The notes: generated by a model from the letters alone, not told the origin. A DNA stretch of 33,800 bases from UBA1738 sp003453455 (GCA_946621875.1 CAMOOX010000007.1:1-33800); one strand, 5' to 3'; positions 22,323-30,987 are shown, counted from the stretch's first letter. Made by a program: numbers and translations.

Positions 22323-23699
22323 CTATTTAATGACAAGTATTTCTCCGCCCTTTATATTTCCGCAAAGTTCAACATTGTTTTTTTGATACTCTTTGAGGTT
22401 CTCTAAACACCTTTGCGAGATTTTCTCGCCGGGCACTATCACAGGCACACCCGGAGGATACGCCCACACATATCCTGCCGATATTCTGCCGGTTGCCTCC
22501 TCTAATTTGCAAAAAACCTTTTCACTTTTTAGCGCCGCATTAAAGGAGTTTTGCGAGTCCTCGCAAAATACTGCCAAAACGCCATTTCTAATATTGTGCT
22601 TTTTGATTTTATCCGCCTTATAAAGCGCATTTGCTAATTTTCTCATGCTATTTTTTGTGTCCCCCGCGCCCGTCATGCATACCACATAATGTGGCGCAAT
22701 CATTTCAGGTTCAATATTTTCATTGCGGAGCATTCTTGCAAGTTCCGTTCCGCTCTGATTTTTTGGAAAAATCACTATTTTGCTCCTGTCAAAATCAAAA
22801 AAGCTCTCTTTATCCCTTATGATTTCAATATTTTTTAGACCTAATGTTTTTCGATAGAAAAAGTTAAGGTTTTTATCCCATTCTACAAAAATTTGACGCT
22901 TCGGCTCATTTATTGCATTGATACAGCCGTCTATTGACGAAAGGAGTATGTATGAAGGACTGCTTGTTTCAAAAACCGCAAGTTTTTCTGAAAATACTTC
23001 CTTTGACACAAGGTTTCCCGAAAGGTAGCATATAGCGGTCTGGGTAAGGCTCGGAAGAGTTTTGTGAAGGCTCTCTACACAAATATCCGCACCAAGCTCT
23101 GTCGCACTTTTAGAAAATCCAAAAAATCCCAGATGAGCGCCATGCGCCGCATCTACCAAAACGGGAATATTCCTCTTATGCGCAAGAGCGCAAATTTCCT
23201 TTATATCGCTTATGACGCCCTCATAAGTGGGACTTGTTACTATAATCAGCTTGCTGTCGGGGTTTTCTTCTATTTTCGACGCTATATCGCAAGGGTTTAC
23301 CGAGCCGGCTATTTTGTATTTATTATCAAATTCGGGATACACAAAAATCGGCACAGCACCCGCAAGTTCAATTCCGTTATAAACGGATTTATGGCAGTTT
23401 CTTGCCATTATGACCTTATCACCTGTTTTTAAAACAGCACCGATAGCGGCAAGTATTCCGCAGGTAGATCCATTAACCAGATAAAATGCGCTATCCGCAC
23501 CTCTTTTTCTCGCAGCGTTTTCCATCGATAATTTCAGTATTCCCGACGGGTTATGCAGATTATCAAAGCCTTCAATTTCAGTAATATCAATATCTGCAAA
23601 GTGCCTGAGGTACGAAAATTTTTTCCTGTTCCGCTTGTGTCCCGGCATATGCATAGGGATTTTTCTAATTCTTTTTAATTTTCCAAAAAGAGTTTCCAT
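22323..23699 (-). CDS. Orn/Lys/Arg decarboxylase-type PLP enzyme (fold type I)
   Basis: This 458-residue enzyme is of the short Gram-positive SpeA/YaaO-like group of basic amino acid decarboxylases, which make polyamines or diamines. Early PMHMPGHK is the family start, D183 of DAAHGAH should bind the PLP ring nitrogen, and K213 in ESLHKTLPSLTQT should form the internal aldimine. The N-terminal wing domain of the large inducible decarboxylases is absent. The substrate (arginine, lysine or ornithine) cannot be told. AGGAGAGG precedes the ATG. The mgtC terminator ends only a few bases before this RBS, leaving no room for a normal promoter. Confidence 0.87.
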   Translation of the reverse strand: METLFGKLKRIRKIPMHMPGHKRNRKKFSYLRHFADIDITEIEGFDNLHNPSGILKLSMENAARKRGADSAFYLVNGSTCGILAAIGAVLKTGDKVIMARNCHKSVYNGIELAGAVPIFVYPEFDNKYKIAGSVNPCDIASKIEENPDSKLIIVTSPTYEGVISDIKEICALAHKRNIPVLVDAAHGAHLGFFGFSKSATELGADICVESLHKTLPSLTQTAICYLSGNLVSKEVFSEKLAVFETSSPSYILLSSIDGCINAINEPKRQIFVEWDKNLNFFYRKTLGLKNIEIIRDKESFFDFDRSKIVIFPKNQSGTELARMLRNENIEPEMIAPHYVVCMTGAGDTKNSMRKLANALYKADKIKKHNIRNGVLAVFCEDSQNSFNAALKSEKVFCKLEEATGRISAGYVWAYPPGVPVIVPGEKISQRCLENLKEYQKNNVELCGNIKGGEILVIK

Positions 23700-23712
23700 A
23701 TTGCCTCTCCTA

Positions 23713-23738
23713 CAAAAAAATCCGCATTATTTTGCGGA
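23713..23738 (-). terminator. Terminator after mgtC, abutting the decarboxylase RBS
   Basis: TCCGCA (23733-23738 on the opposite strand) and TGCGGA arms are followed on the minus strand by T7 (23714-23720), and then within a few bases by AGGAGAGG of the decarboxylase gene. Confidence 0.8.
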
Positions 23739-23742
23739 AATT

Positions 23743-24417
23743 TTATATTGAAAATGAATGTATATACGGTGCATCCTTGAATGTTTTTAAGAGGTCGCCA
23801 TAAGCAATATCCGTATCGGTGGAAATGTCCATTTCAACCTCAATCAGTCCCGATTCCTTTTTTCTACACTTCATGCCGCCTATTACTATATTATATTCTG
23901 CAAGCATATTATTAAGAAAATCCATTGCCTCTTCGCTGTCTTCCAATGTTACAGAAAGGATTTCCTCACTCGGCATATGCAAAAATTTATAGTTCTTATG
24001 TAAAAATATCTGACAAAAAACAACAACAACAGTTGCAAATATTCCCACATAGTATAACCCTGCACCCATGGCAAGACCTACTCCTGCTGTCGCCCAAATA
24101 CCTGCCGCAGTAGTGAGCCCCTTTACTAAGTGCCTGTTGAAATAAATCATCCCTGCACCCAAAAATCCTACTCCGCTCACCACCTGCGCCGCAATTCTGG
24201 AAGGATCTGCTCCGCGAACTCCCGGAAAATCTAACAAATCAGCAAATCCGTATTTTGAAACTATCATCATTAAGGCAGCAGCAAGGGAAACAATTGTATG
24301 AGTTCTTATTCCTGCTCCTTTGCCCCTGTTTTTTCGTTCGTACCCTATAACCGCGCCGCATATGCACGCTAAAAACATCCGTAGAAAAAAAATCAGCTGC
24401 AATATAACAAATCTCAT
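23743..24417 (-). CDS. MgtC/SapB family membrane protein
   Basis: This 224-residue protein has the MgtC N-terminal membrane domain: about five helices with CGAVIGYERKNRGKGAGIRTHTIV split across the first loop, VSGVGFLGAGMI and TTAAGIWATAGVGLA. A soluble C-terminal ACT-like domain (about 145-224) follows. MgtC proteins affect ATP synthase activity, magnesium and potassium homeostasis in other bacteria; the role here is unknown. The ATG at 24417 is eight bases after GAGGG; the GTG three codons upstream lies in that motif. The leader is about 25 bases, too short for a magnesium riboswitch. Confidence 0.88.
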   Translation of the reverse strand: MRFVILQLIFFLRMFLACICGAVIGYERKNRGKGAGIRTHTIVSLAAALMMIVSKYGFADLLDFPGVRGADPSRIAAQVVSGVGFLGAGMIYFNRHLVKGLTTAAGIWATAGVGLAMGAGLYYVGIFATVVVVFCQIFLHKNYKFLHMPSEEILSVTLEDSEEAMDFLNNMLAEYNIVIGGMKCRKKESGLIEVEMDISTDTDIAYGDLLKTFKDAPYIHSFSI

Positions 24418-24447
24418 TTTCTTCACCCTCTTTATATCACTCTCTCG

Positions 24448-24476
24448 ATTTTATCACATTTTTTTTGCCGTGTCAA
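24448..24476 (-). promoter_or_regulatory. Sigma-A promoter of mgtC
   Basis: TTGACA (24471-24476) and TAAAAT (24448-24453) on the minus strand with a 17-base spacer containing an A8 tract. Confidence 0.8.
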
Positions 24477-24492
24477 GTATGCAATTCAAAGC

Positions 24493-24539
24493 AAAAAGCG
24501 AGCTTTCGGACGGGAAGTCCTCGAAAGCTCGCTTTTTTT
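24493..24539. terminator. Strong terminator after the NhaC-family transporter gene
   Basis: Arms AGCGAGCTTTCG and CGAAAGCTCGCT form a 12-bp stem, with further pairing near the loop. A T5 run follows on the minus strand and T7 on the plus strand. Confidence 0.9.
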
Positions 24540-24551
24540 ATTTATGACTTT

Positions 24552-26201
24552 TTATGCAGTCTTTTTGTTCGTTATTGCCTTTATTACTAATAGTGTAGCA
24601 ATCATAAGAAGAATTGAAACAGGAAGTACAATCCATATTGTCTGAACAAATCCTGCAATTATGTAGCTTACAAAAGATACTGCCGCAACGGTCAGCGCAT
24701 AAGGAAGCTGAGTAGATACGTGGTTTATATGATTTGATTGAGCGCCTGCCGAGGACATAATCGTTGTATCGGAAATAGGCGAGCAGTGGTCGCCGCATAC
24801 AGCTCCTGCCATACAGGCAGAAATTGCGACAATTGTTATATCGCCCTTATCAAATCCGAATACTGCTATAACAATGGGAATTAAAATTCCGAAAGTTCCC
24901 CAAGATGTTCCTGTTGCAAAGGACATACCAACTGCAATCAGGAAGATTATTGCAGGAAGCAGGTTCATAAAGGACGATGCGGAATTTCTTACAATTCCGT
25001 CTATAAATTCCTGCGCACCAAGGCTCATTGTCATTGTTTTAAGAGTCCATGCACATACCAGAATTAAAATCGGCGCAACCATTGCCTTGAAACCTTCGGG
25101 GATACATTCCATACATTCCTTAAAGGACATAACTCTTCTGAACATAAAGAATATGACTGTCAAAATGAGCGTAATAAATGAACCGTAAACCAAGCCTACC
25201 GATGCATCGGAATTTGAAAATGCGGTTATGAAGTTTCTATATCCTTCTTCGCCCGCTGTAAAGAACCCACCTGAATAAATCATTCCAATTACGCAAGCGA
25301 TAATAAGTACTACAACAGGAAGAATGAGGTCTATAACTTTGCCCTTTTTATTTTCCTGTCTTTCTTTGATTTCTTCAATCAACTCCTTGCCGCGTGTGAA
25401 CAGGTCGCCCTTTTCAGCATTTTGTTCATGCTTTTTCATCGGGCCGTAGTCAAATTTCATTAAAGTTATGGCAATCATCATAACAATTGTCAAAATCGCA
25501 TAAAAATTATACGGGATTGCGCTTATGAAAAGCTTAAATCCGTTCATTCCCGAGCCTTCGGCAAATCCGCTTACAGCCGCTGCCCAAGATGAAATAGGTG
25601 CTATTATACAAACAGGTGCAGCAGTTGCATCAATTAAGTATGCAAGCTTTGCGCGGGATATTTTTTGCTTATCTGTAACAGGTCGCATAACGCTTCCGAC
25701 TGTCAGACAGTTGAAATAATCGTCAATAAATATAAGCACTCCAAGTGCAACAGTCGCAAGCTGCGCACCGACCTTTGTATGGATTTTCTTAGACGCCCAG
25801 CGTCCGAAAGCTGCGCTTCCGCCTGCTCTATTCATCATAGAAACAAGTATGCCTAAAACAACCAGGAATATTAAAATTCCTACATTGTACGCATCTGCTA
25901 CGCTTGTAATAAAGCCGTCATTGAAAATATGTACAACGGTTGTTTCAAAATTGAAGTTTGCATAAAGAAGTCCGCCTGCCAAAATGCCGACAAACAAAGA
26001 GGAATAAACCTCCTTTGTTATAAGTGCCAAAGCTATGGCAATAATCGGCGGTAAGAGTGACCAGAAGGTACTGTCAAACTTGCTTACATATTCAGCTGCG
26101 TCTTCACCCTCAGCAAAAGCAACTACTGCCATCGCAATCATAAAGACAAAAGTAAGAACGGTTAAAACAGCGCCTTTCCTTTTTGTTTTAAGATTAAACA
26201 T
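24552..26201 (-). CDS. NhaC-family transporter, probable lysine transporter (LysW type)
   Basis: This 549-residue protein has about twelve membrane helices and the NhaC superfamily patterns FIDDYFNCLTVGSVMRPV and GAVCGDHCSPISDTTIMSSAG. Automated annotation would say Na+/H+ antiporter. The gene is preceded by a complete lysine riboswitch with a terminator that ends just before its AAGGAGG ribosome binding site. L-box-controlled members of this superfamily have been proposed as lysine transporters (LysW). I infer lysine uptake coupled to an ion gradient; this is not shown by the protein sequence alone. It is monocistronic. Confidence 0.9.
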   Translation of the reverse strand: MFNLKTKRKGAVLTVLTFVFMIAMAVVAFAEGEDAAEYVSKFDSTFWSLLPPIIAIALALITKEVYSSLFVGILAGGLLYANFNFETTVVHIFNDGFITSVADAYNVGILIFLVVLGILVSMMNRAGGSAAFGRWASKKIHTKVGAQLATVALGVLIFIDDYFNCLTVGSVMRPVTDKQKISRAKLAYLIDATAAPVCIIAPISSWAAAVSGFAEGSGMNGFKLFISAIPYNFYAILTIVMMIAITLMKFDYGPMKKHEQNAEKGDLFTRGKELIEEIKERQENKKGKVIDLILPVVVLIIACVIGMIYSGGFFTAGEEGYRNFITAFSNSDASVGLVYGSFITLILTVIFFMFRRVMSFKECMECIPEGFKAMVAPILILVCAWTLKTMTMSLGAQEFIDGIVRNSASSFMNLLPAIIFLIAVGMSFATGTSWGTFGILIPIVIAVFGFDKGDITIVAISACMAGAVCGDHCSPISDTTIMSSAGAQSNHINHVSTQLPYALTVAAVSFVSYIIAGFVQTIWIVLPVSILLMIATLLVIKAITNKKTA

Positions 26202-26214
26202 AATCTTCCTCCTT

Positions 26215-26250
26215 AAAATAAAAAAATGTGATAAGCGTTGAGCATATCAC
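26215..26250 (-). terminator. Riboswitch-controlled terminator of the lysine transporter gene
   Basis: GTGATA-T-GC and GC-T-TATCAC arms (26228-26250) are followed on the minus strand by ATTTTTTTATTTT and then the ribosome binding site. The 5' arm (GATATGC) can instead pair with GCTATC of the aptamer P1 strand, giving the antiterminator. Confidence 0.88.
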
Positions 26251-26262
26251 AGCAGTATTATA

Positions 26263-26426
26263 CCGCGATAGCTCTCCACCAATGGTGACAGTACGGCACA
26301 TATTATATGCCGTCCCAGAAAATGCTCACGGCAACGAACATTCTCTTCGGCGGTATCTCCTTTCATCATTTTCAGCATTGCCGTGCAAAAAAATGATTAC
26401 TTATAAATACCGCGCCTCTATACACG
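26263..26426 (-). promoter_or_regulatory. Lysine riboswitch (L box)
   Basis: Reading the minus strand, the 5' end has the L-box phrase ATAGAGG followed by AGTAA. The middle has GATGAAAGGAGATACCGCCG then AAG, and the 3' end has TGTCACC and GGAGAGCTATC. P1 pairs 26418-26426 with 26263-26271 (one bulge). P2 pairs GCGGTAT with ATACCGC, P3, P4 (ACGGCAT and GTGCCGT arms) and P5 (CACC/GGTG) all form. The L2 loop ACGGCAA (26378-26384) is perfectly complementary to L3 TTGCCGT (26328-26334), the kissing loop of this class. With lysine bound, P1 forms and frees the terminator, so expression should be off at high lysine. Confidence 0.95.
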
Positions 26427-26431
26427 AGGAC

Positions 26432-26460
26432 ATAATACCACAGCAAACAAAAAAATGCAA
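26432..26460 (-). promoter_or_regulatory. Sigma-A promoter of the lysine riboswitch-transporter unit
   Basis: TTGCAT (26455-26460) and TATTAT (26432-26437) on the minus strand with a 17-base spacer. The start site would fall at the 5' edge of aptamer helix P1. The -35 lies inside the inverted repeat that ends the glg operon. Confidence 0.75.
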
Positions 26461-26489
26461 CAAAAATATTATTTTTTGTGCATTTTTTT
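26449..26489 (-). terminator. AT-rich terminator of the glg operon overlapping the next promoter
   Basis: Twenty-base arms (26449-26468 and 26470-26489) pair with two mismatches, centred on TGCA/TGCA, with T7 at the end of the hairpin on the minus strand. The T-run is part of the -35/spacer region of the riboswitch promoter. Confidence 0.6.
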
Positions 26490-26528
26490 GCTATTTTTCT
26501 TCAAAATCGAACTAAAATCCGGATTTTA

Positions 26529-27644
26529 TCAAATATTTGTGCCCTTGGCAACAGGAAGAGGATAGCTGTCCTGACCTATGAGGGTTTTGTTGTTACCTAC
26601 CGTTACCGATTTATCAAGTACAACATATTCAAGCTGTGAGCCTTCGCCAACCGTAACGCCCTGCATCAATACGGAATTTTTAACCACAGCACCTTTATCG
26701 ACAGTAACGCCGCCCGATAAAACGCTGTTTATTACCGTTCCCAATATATTACATCCGTCAGCTATATATGAATTTTCTACCTTTGCCTCTTTTCCGTATT
26801 TTGTAGGCGGCAAATCCTTATTTTTTGTGTATATGGGAAGATTTGAGTGCAGCATCTCCTTTTGCATATCTTCATTCAAAAACTTCATATTGTTATCAAA
26901 ATATGAAATCATACTGTCAATTTTGTCGAGATACCCTTTATGCTCAAATCCATATATTCTAAGCCCCGACATCTTCTTTGCAATTGCGTCCTTCACAAAA
27001 TCGTGATTTCCCTTTGACGCACATTCATCAATAATACTTTCCAAAAGCGCCTTTTCCATAACAAAAACATCTGCACTTACAGAGGTCCACTTTGGATAAT
27101 AGGGGCAGACCTCTATATCTTTTATACCCTGCTCTTCATCAAGCTCCAAAAGCGTGAAACGGGAAAGCTCACTCTGATCGACATTCTTCATATCCTTATA
27201 TATTATCGTTATATCTGCCTGTCTGTCGATATGTTCTTTGATTACTTCTCTGAAATCCATATTATAAATATTATTTCCGAGCGAAAGTACAACATATGTT
27301 TCGGGAGCGCGCCTCAAAAATTCTCTTATTCCCATTAAAATGTCCAAATCACCGCGAATTTCATAGAAATTCTTATTTGCAACATTTGGGGGCAGCAGCG
27401 TAAGACCTCTGTCCTTTCTGTTTAAATCCCACGGCGTACCCGACTTAATATGGTCCATAAGTGACGAATAGTTTACTTCCGTTGCGACGCCTATATTCTG
27501 TATGCCTGCATTTGCCATATCCGAAAGAACAAAATCGATAATTCTGTATCCGCCTGCAATTGGCAATGCCGACGCACTTCTTACATCAGTAAGCGGCGGT
27601 ATATTCAGATTACTTGCTATAATTATTCCCATTGTATCTATCAT
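26529..27644 (-). CDS. glgD: Glucose-1-phosphate adenylyltransferase regulatory subunit GlgD
   Basis: GlgD is the non-catalytic partner of GlgC in Bacillota and stimulates ADP-glucose synthesis. The 371-residue protein keeps the nucleotidyltransferase fold (LPIAGGYRIIDFVLSDM, SGTPWDLNR) and the left-handed beta-helix C-terminus (hexapeptide-like repeats, about 280-360). The catalytic GGxGxRL loop of GlgC is degraded here to SNLNIPPLTDVR. AGGGGGCG precedes the ATG. It is 16 bases after glgC. Confidence 0.94.
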   Translation of the reverse strand: MIDTMGIIIASNLNIPPLTDVRSASALPIAGGYRIIDFVLSDMANAGIQNIGVATEVNYSSLMDHIKSGTPWDLNRKDRGLTLLPPNVANKNFYEIRGDLDILMGIREFLRRAPETYVVLSLGNNIYNMDFREVIKEHIDRQADITIIYKDMKNVDQSELSRFTLLELDEEQGIKDIEVCPYYPKWTSVSADVFVMEKALLESIIDECASKGNHDFVKDAIAKKMSGLRIYGFEHKGYLDKIDSMISYFDNNMKFLNEDMQKEMLHSNLPIYTKNKDLPPTKYGKEAKVENSYIADGCNILGTVINSVLSGGVTVDKGAVVKNSVLMQGVTVGEGSQLEYVVLDKSVTVGNNKTLIGQDSYPLPVAKGTNI

Positions 27645-27660
27645 TTATATCGCCCCCTTT

Positions 27661-28869
27661 TTAATTTGCTTCAACCATAGAGCCTTTTGGAATATCGGCA
27701 TTTTGCGGAACTGTAACTCCGCCCTCTATCAAAACCAAACCGTTAGTACACATCCCCGAAATGTACTTGCTTTCAGGGTCATCATTAACGCCCAAAACCG
27801 CTCCGTCCTCTATAACAGCACCTGCTCCTATTAGCGTTTTTCTTGCCACAACATTTTTACCTATCTTAACATCGGGCATAATCACGCAATCACTGATTTT
27901 CGACCCTTCGCCTATTTCTACATTAGAGAAGATAACCGAGTGTGTAACATTTCCGCAGATAGTACACCCTTGCGAAATTGTGCTGTTTGATATTTTTGCA
28001 TTTTTCCCTACATACTGCGGCGCCAGCGCTGTATTTCTCGAATAAATATTCCAGCTCTGACTTCCTATTTCAAATTTCGGCGGTGAATCGAGAAGATCCA
28101 TATTTGCCTCCCAAAGGCTCTGCACAGTTCCGACATCCTTCCAGTAACCTTCAAACCTGTAACTTACCATTTTTTCGCCATTTGCAAGCATTGCAGGTAT
28201 GATATTTTTCCCGAAATCGTTTGACGATTCGGGGTCGCGTTCATCATCTGTCAGATATTTTTTCAGAAGTGCGTAATTAAATATATATATGCCCATTGAT
28301 GCAAGGTTGCTCTTTGGATTTTTCGGTTTTTCCTCAAATTCCACAATATTGCCGTCTTCATCAACATTCATAATACCAAATCTGCTTGCCTCTTCCCAAG
28401 GAACAGGCATAACCGCAATAGTAACTGCCGCCCCGCTCAAAAGATGCTTTTCAAGCATTTTCCCGTAATGCATTTTATATATATGGTCTCCCGACAGCAC
28501 TAAAACGGTATTTGGATTAAACCTGTCCAAAAAACCGAGGTTTTGATAAATCGCATTTGCTGTTCCTTTGTACCATTCGCCCGTTTTTGCGCTCTGATAA
28601 GGCGGCAGAACATACACTCCGCCATGGTTTCTGTTTAAATCCCACGGATTTCCGTTGCCTATATAGGTATTTAAGTCAAGCGGCTGATATTGTGTTAAAA
28701 CGCCCACCGTGTCAATACCCGAATGTACGCAGTTTGACAGCGGAAAGTCTATAATTCTGTATTTCCCCCCAAACGGAACTGCGGGCTTGGCAACATTTTT
28801 AGTAAGAGCGCCCAGTCTGCTTCCTTGACCGCCCGCCAAAATCATTGCTACACATTTTTTTGAATTCAT
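27661..28869 (-). CDS. glgC: Glucose-1-phosphate adenylyltransferase catalytic subunit GlgC
   Basis: GlgC makes ADP-glucose from glucose-1-phosphate and ATP, the committed step of bacterial glycogen synthesis. The 402-residue protein has the signature ILAGGQGSRLGALT at 10-23, the GDHIYKM active-site segment, EEKPKNPKS, YWKDVGT and a C-terminal beta-helix. It lies seven bases after glgB and upstream of glgD. Confidence 0.96.
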   Translation of the reverse strand: MNSKKCVAMILAGGQGSRLGALTKNVAKPAVPFGGKYRIIDFPLSNCVHSGIDTVGVLTQYQPLDLNTYIGNGNPWDLNRNHGGVYVLPPYQSAKTGEWYKGTANAIYQNLGFLDRFNPNTVLVLSGDHIYKMHYGKMLEKHLLSGAAVTIAVMPVPWEEASRFGIMNVDEDGNIVEFEEKPKNPKSNLASMGIYIFNYALLKKYLTDDERDPESSNDFGKNIIPAMLANGEKMVSYRFEGYWKDVGTVQSLWEANMDLLDSPPKFEIGSQSWNIYSRNTALAPQYVGKNAKISNSTISQGCTICGNVTHSVIFSNVEIGEGSKISDCVIMPDVKIGKNVVARKTLIGAGAVIEDGAVLGVNDDPESKYISGMCTNGLVLIEGGVTVPQNADIPKGSMVEAN

Positions 28870-28876
28870 TTTTACC

Positions 28877-30781
28877 CTACTTCTCCTTTTTTGTTCTCTT
28901 GATATATACGGCAGTTAAGCCCGGTAAGTCAATTTTAATTTCGTACGGCAGCTCCTGCGCCCCTTGCATAAGCTCCGCCTTATACACAGTATTTTTCATT
29001 TCGGAGTTTCCTCCGAACTTTTCCCAATCGGAATTAAGTACTACTTTATACTCACCTGCAAACGGTACGCTGAGCGCATAGCCGTCTCTTTTTACCGGTG
29101 TAAAATTAGCGCACACTATCACCTGCTCTCCGTCCTCCGATATCCTGATATATGAGAGAACAGAATTATCCCTGTCCTCTGCATTTATCCATTTAAAGCC
29201 GTCCCAGCTTTTATCAATCTGCCACATGGGCTTATTTTCAAGGTAAAACTTATTTATTTGCTTTACATAATTCTGAAATTTTTTATGCATATCGATACCG
29301 AGAAGATGCCACTCCAAGCCCTCATAGTACCGCCATTCTATAAACTGTGCTATTTCTCCGCCCATAAACATAAGCTTTTTGCCAGGAAGGGAAAGATAAT
29401 ACGCCAAAAGCGTGCGGTAGTTTGCAAATTTTTCTTCGTAGCTTCCGTACATCTTATCAATAAGCGACTTTTTGCCGTGTACCACTTCATCATGCGAAAG
29501 CGGAAGTATAAAATTTTCAGAAAACGCATAGCACATTACAAAGGTTAAAAGGTCGTGGTTCGGTTTTCTGAAATACGGGTCCATTGACATATATCTTAAA
29601 GTGTCATTCATCCAGCCCATATTCCATTTATAGTTAAATCCCAGTCCGCCCTTCTCGGCATCTCCCGTAACCATGCTCCAAGCAGTAGATTCTTCTGCTA
29701 TCATTAAGATATTAGGAAAGTGCGAAAACATAATCTTATTCAGATTGCGCAAAAATTCTATCGCTTCAATATTTTCGTTTCCGCCATACTTATTTGCTAT
29801 CCATTCTCCGTCTTTTCTGCTGTAATCCCTATAAAGCATTGAGGAAACCGCGTCAACTCTAAGTCCGTCAAAATGATATTCACAAAGCCAGAAATATGCA
29901 GATGACAAAAGAAAGGAAACAACCTCGCTTTTTGAATAGTCAAAAACCATAGTTCCCCAGTCTTTATGCTCGCCAAGGCGTGAATCGGCATATTCATAAG
30001 TGGCTGTTCCGTCAAACATATAAAGTCCGTGCAAATCGCGCGGAAAATGTGCAGGAACCCAGTCCATAATAATTCCTATTCCGTTTTTGTGACATTCGTT
30101 TACCAGATACATAAGCCCCTCAGGCTCGCCAAAACGCGATGTTGCCGAGAAATATCCCGTTACCTGATATCCCCATGAGCCGTCAAACGGGTATTCGGTA
30201 AGAGGCATAACCTCAATATGCGTATAACCCATTTCCTTTACATACATAATAAGCTCGTCCGCCATTTCGCGGTAAGAATATAATCTTCCGTCTTCATGCA
30301 TCTTCCATGACGCAAGATGCACCTCATATATATTCATCGGCTTATCGTAAATAGGCGTATTTTCGCGCTTTTTAATCCACTCTTCATCACTCCACGAAAA
30401 GCGCGGTATGTCCTTTACCACCGACGCAGTCGCAGGGCGAAGCTCACTGTAAAATGCAACAGGGTCAGCTTTTAATACGGTATTGCCCTTTTTATCGGTT
30501 ATTGCATATTTGTAAAGCATACCTTCTTCTATATCTTCAAAAAATCCGTACCATATTCCTGTTGTTGCAATTTTTTCAAGCTGTCTTGTCCCTTGCCAGG
30601 AATCAAAATCACCCGTTAAGCAGACTTTTTCCGCATTCGGAGCCCATACCGCAAAACGCCATCCGTTCGCCACTTTATGGGAACCTAACATCTGATATGA
30701 CTGGAAATTGGTTCCCTCATTGTAAAGGTACATCTGAAATTCATCGATGCCTGCCCATAGCTGTGTGTTTTTTTCCGACAT
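28877..30781 (-). CDS. glgB: 1,4-alpha-glucan branching enzyme GlgB
   Basis: GlgB (GH13) moves alpha-1,4 chains to alpha-1,6 branch points in glycogen. The 634-residue protein has a CBM48 domain (about 35-115), then the catalytic barrel with D240 of IIMDWVPAHF, nucleophile D310 in DGLRVDAVSSML, acid/base E363 in MIAEES and H430-D431 in LSHDEVVHGKKS, then an all-beta C-terminal domain. It lacks the extra N-terminal domain of the longer Escherichia coli enzyme. GGGAGG precedes the ATG. It is the first gene of glgBCD. Confidence 0.96.
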   Translation of the reverse strand: MSEKNTQLWAGIDEFQMYLYNEGTNFQSYQMLGSHKVANGWRFAVWAPNAEKVCLTGDFDSWQGTRQLEKIATTGIWYGFFEDIEEGMLYKYAITDKKGNTVLKADPVAFYSELRPATASVVKDIPRFSWSDEEWIKKRENTPIYDKPMNIYEVHLASWKMHEDGRLYSYREMADELIMYVKEMGYTHIEVMPLTEYPFDGSWGYQVTGYFSATSRFGEPEGLMYLVNECHKNGIGIIMDWVPAHFPRDLHGLYMFDGTATYEYADSRLGEHKDWGTMVFDYSKSEVVSFLLSSAYFWLCEYHFDGLRVDAVSSMLYRDYSRKDGEWIANKYGGNENIEAIEFLRNLNKIMFSHFPNILMIAEESTAWSMVTGDAEKGGLGFNYKWNMGWMNDTLRYMSMDPYFRKPNHDLLTFVMCYAFSENFILPLSHDEVVHGKKSLIDKMYGSYEEKFANYRTLLAYYLSLPGKKLMFMGGEIAQFIEWRYYEGLEWHLLGIDMHKKFQNYVKQINKFYLENKPMWQIDKSWDGFKWINAEDRDNSVLSYIRISEDGEQVIVCANFTPVKRDGYALSVPFAGEYKVVLNSDWEKFGGNSEMKNTVYKAELMQGAQELPYEIKIDLPGLTAVYIKRTKKEK

Positions 30782-30818
30782 TACCTATTTTCCTCCCTGC
30801 ATACTATGTAATATTGTT

Positions 30819-30847
30819 ATTATACCATATATTGTTTTGGCAGTAAA
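30819..30847 (-). promoter_or_regulatory. Probable sigma-A promoter of the glgBCD operon
   Basis: TTTACT (30842-30847) and TATAAT (30819-30824) on the minus strand with a 17-base spacer. The -35 is weak, which would suit an activated or growth-phase-controlled promoter. Confidence 0.6.
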
Positions 30848-30987
30848 CACCAAAAAAGTAAATTTTTATCATATGTTTTTATGCATTTTGTATATTGTAT
30901 TATACCCCTGTTTTTGTCTTTTATTTTTCATATCGTCAAAACCGAATTTTTACAAAGATTACAGTTATGTGAAATTTTAATATTTTC
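30848..30987. other. AT-rich intergenic stretch between divergent glgB and rny promoters
   Basis: About 140 bases, strongly AT-rich, lie between the two -35 elements. I see no ORF with a ribosome binding site, no RNA gene and no strong hairpin. It may hold regulator sites or an UP-like element for rny. Confidence 0.4.

Noticed and set aside
24418..24447. Magnesium riboswitch upstream of mgtC
   Set aside because: The leader from the promoter to the ATG is only about 25 bases.
24538..24798. 86-codon minus-strand ORF at the end of the transporter gene
   Set aside because: It lies wholly in another frame of the NhaC-family gene and its terminator, with no start signals.
26516..26530. AAAATCCGGATTTT palindrome as the glgD terminator
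   Set aside because: The stem would be only about 5 A/U-rich pairs with a 4-base loop and no T-run; the larger repeat at 26449-26489 fits better.
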